Source: Candidatus Blautia merdipullorum (GTDB lineage Bacteria > Bacillota > Clostridia > Lachnospirales > Lachnospiraceae). From it: 49,752 nt of DNA. The stretch is taken from the NCBI GenBank assembly GCA_019118685.1, contig DWYL01000347.1:1-49752 (forward strand). Reading direction: 5' to 3'. Made by a program: the position numbers and the translations under genes. A model generated the notes under the pieces. That model was not told the origin of the DNA, made no database searches, and was given only the letters and a program-made list of their open reading frames with translations. Below, one piece after another: positions 48,526 to 49,752 of the stretch. Positions within the stretch are counted from its first letter, which is position 1, and each line of letters begins with the position of its first letter.

Positions 48526-49752
48526 CTATACTCCTTTCAGCACGTTGAGATGGCGGATTTCAAGATCCTCCGCTCCTGTTAAAGTACAGCCTTTTTCTCT
48601 GGCATATTCAATATGTTCCCGGATTTCCTGGGTCACCCGCTCTCCCGGTGCCAGGATAGGGATTCCCGGAGGATAGCACATGACAAATTCACCGGAGATC
48701 CGTCCCGGCGCATCCTTCAGCTCCACCTTTTCTTTATCTGCGTAAAAAGCATCCTGGGGAGACACCGCTACCTGAGGATCCACATATTCCTGGGTCATAA
48801 GATCCACTTTTTCTTTCCCGAATCTTCTGGAAATCTCCGCAAGAGCAGATACCAGACGCTCAATATCCTGCTTTCTGTCTCCGATAGACAGATAAGCCAG
48901 AAAGTTTCCAAAGTCCCCGAATTCTATCTGAATATCGTACTCGTCTCTCAAAAGATCATAGACCTCAATCCCGGCCAGCCCCACATCCAGAGTGTGGACC
49001 GCCAGCTTGGTCACATCAAAGTCATAGACGCTGTTTCCGTTGATCAGCTCTCTGCAGAAAGCGTAATAGCCTCCAATATCGTTAATCTCTGCTCTGGCGT
49101 ATTTTGCATAGCTTCTCACCTTTTCAAAAGTCTCCTTGCCTCTGAGAGCCAGATTCCTCCTGGAAATATCCAGACTGGAGAGAAGAAGATACGAGCCGCT
49201 GGTAGTCTGGGTCAGGTTTATGATCTGACGCACATATCCCTCGGACATGTTAGGTCCCAGAAGGAGAAGGGAACTCTGTGTAAGACTTCCTCCTGATTTG
49301 TGCATGGATACCGCAGCCATATCTGCTCCTGCTTCCATAGCAGATACCGGAAGCTGATCGGAAAAGTAAAAATGGGTTCCATGAGCCTCGTCAGCCAGAC
49401 AGTACATCCCATGGTCATGGGCCAGCTTTACGATAGACTTAATATCGGAACAAATCCCGTAATAGGTAGGATTGTTTACCAATACCGCCTTGGCGTCCGG
49501 ATTTTCCTCAATGGCCTTCTTTACATCTTCTACCCTCATTCCCAGAGGAATTCCCAGCCGGTCATTGCACTGGGGATTTACATATACCGGTACGGCTCCG
49601 CAGAGCACCATAGCTCCGATGACGCTTCTGTGGACGTTTCTGGGAAGAATGATCTTCTCTCCCCGCTTTGCCACGGAAAGGACCATAGCCTGAACTGCGG
49701 AAGTGGTCCCTCCCACCATTAAAAATGCGTGGGCCGCTCCAAAGGCCTCTGC
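48526..49752 (-). CDS. speA: Arginine decarboxylase, aspartate-aminotransferase-fold type (5' part outside the window)
   Basis: Partial gene. The reading frame runs off the window edge (codons AEAFGAAHAFL before the first ATG at 49719), and about 80 N-terminal residues are missing. The Orn/Lys/Arg decarboxylase family PLP lysine is in SMHKSGGSLTQSSLLL (about residue 145 of the visible part), with ADEAHGTHFYFS before it. The C-terminal domain has MCYPPGIPILAPGERVTQEI. This short, B. subtilis SpeA-like type is usually an arginine decarboxylase. The adjacent agmatinase supports arginine over lysine or ornithine, though that is inference. Confidence 0.9.
   Translation of the reverse strand, partial: AEAFGAAHAFLMVGGTTSAVQAMVLSVAKRGEKIILPRNVHRSVIGAMVLCGAVPVYVNPQCNDRLGIPLGMRVEDVKKAIEENPDAKAVLVNNPTYYGICSDIKSIVKLAHDHGMYCLADEAHGTHFYFSDQLPVSAMEAGADMAAVSMHKSGGSLTQSSLLLLGPNMSEGYVRQIINLTQTTSGSYLLLSSLDISRRNLALRGKETFEKVRSYAKYARAEINDIGGYYAFCRELINGNSVYDFDVTKLAVHTLDVGLAGIEVYDLLRDEYDIQIEFGDFGNFLAYLSIGDRKQDIERLVSALAEISRRFGKEKVDLMTQEYVDPQVAVSPQDAFYADKEKVELKDAPGRISGEFVMCYPPGIPILAPGERVTQEIREHIEYAREKGCTLTGAEDLEIRHLNVLKGV

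Noticed and set aside
1-49752. CRISPR array, tRNA, rRNA, transposase or prophage
   Set aside because: No direct-repeat array, tRNA-like cloverleaf with CCA-type ends, rRNA match or integrase/transposase product was seen on either strand.

Overview
The window looks like a chromosome segment from a spore-forming anaerobic Firmicute, most likely a gut Lachnospiraceae member. The signs are moderate GC, strong AGGAGG-type ribosome binding sites, dipicolinate synthase (spore core), a SCIFF peptide with its radical-SAM maturase, HemZ, pyruvate formate-lyase, a carboxyspermidine-type polyamine operon and a GH85 glycan hydrolase. The genus cannot be fixed from the sequence. No rRNA, tRNA, transposase, phage gene or CRISPR array was seen.

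Layout. (1) 1-1350: a lipoprotein gene with its own promoter and a shared terminator. (2) 1366-18637, minus strand: a conserved Clostridia housekeeping block read recJ, apt, relA, MBL hydrolase, hemZ, HD-GYP, hisS, aspS, preceded by a SCIFF block (46-aa peptide scfA, maturase scfB, secDF), a small membrane protein and a large wall-anchored surface protein. (3) 18856-24189, plus strand: a CNNM/CBS transporter, a DUF624 membrane protein, then a fermentation operon in which pyruvate formate-lyase is split into a catalytic chain and a separate 80-aa glycyl-radical chain, followed by its activase. (4) 24140-35118, minus strand: one long run of a propeller-containing solute-binding lipoprotein, two sugar-type ABC permeases, an HlyD-like adaptor, a MacB-like membrane protein, dpaA, dpaB, asnB, a GNAT protein and a DUF218 protein. 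No ATPase is encoded in the run. It is divergent from an OmpR-type two-component pair (35282-37255), and the two share a strikingly symmetric operator/promoter region. (5) 37325-40256, minus: a VanR/VanS-like pair followed by a D,D-carboxypeptidase. (6) 40391-44323, minus: a GH85 endo-beta-N-acetylglucosaminidase whose signal peptide is interrupted by TGA, behind a tandem-repeat promoter, plus a small membrane protein and a VOC protein. (7) 44382-49752, minus: a polyamine operon, speA (cut by the window end), speE, speB, carboxyspermidine dehydrogenase and decarboxylase.

How parts work together. PflB, the glycyl-radical subunit and PflA form one pyruvate-to-formate/acetyl-CoA unit. ScfA is modified by ScfB. 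Arginine probably runs through agmatine and putrescine to carboxyspermidine and spermidine. The VanRS-like pair probably senses the cell wall and controls the carboxypeptidase. A family of palindromic elements with a GCTGTC-N-CATG-type end and an ATTTATACATTTTA-type core recurs at five intergenic sites. No gene-free stretch exceeds about 300 bases once scfA and the repeats are counted.
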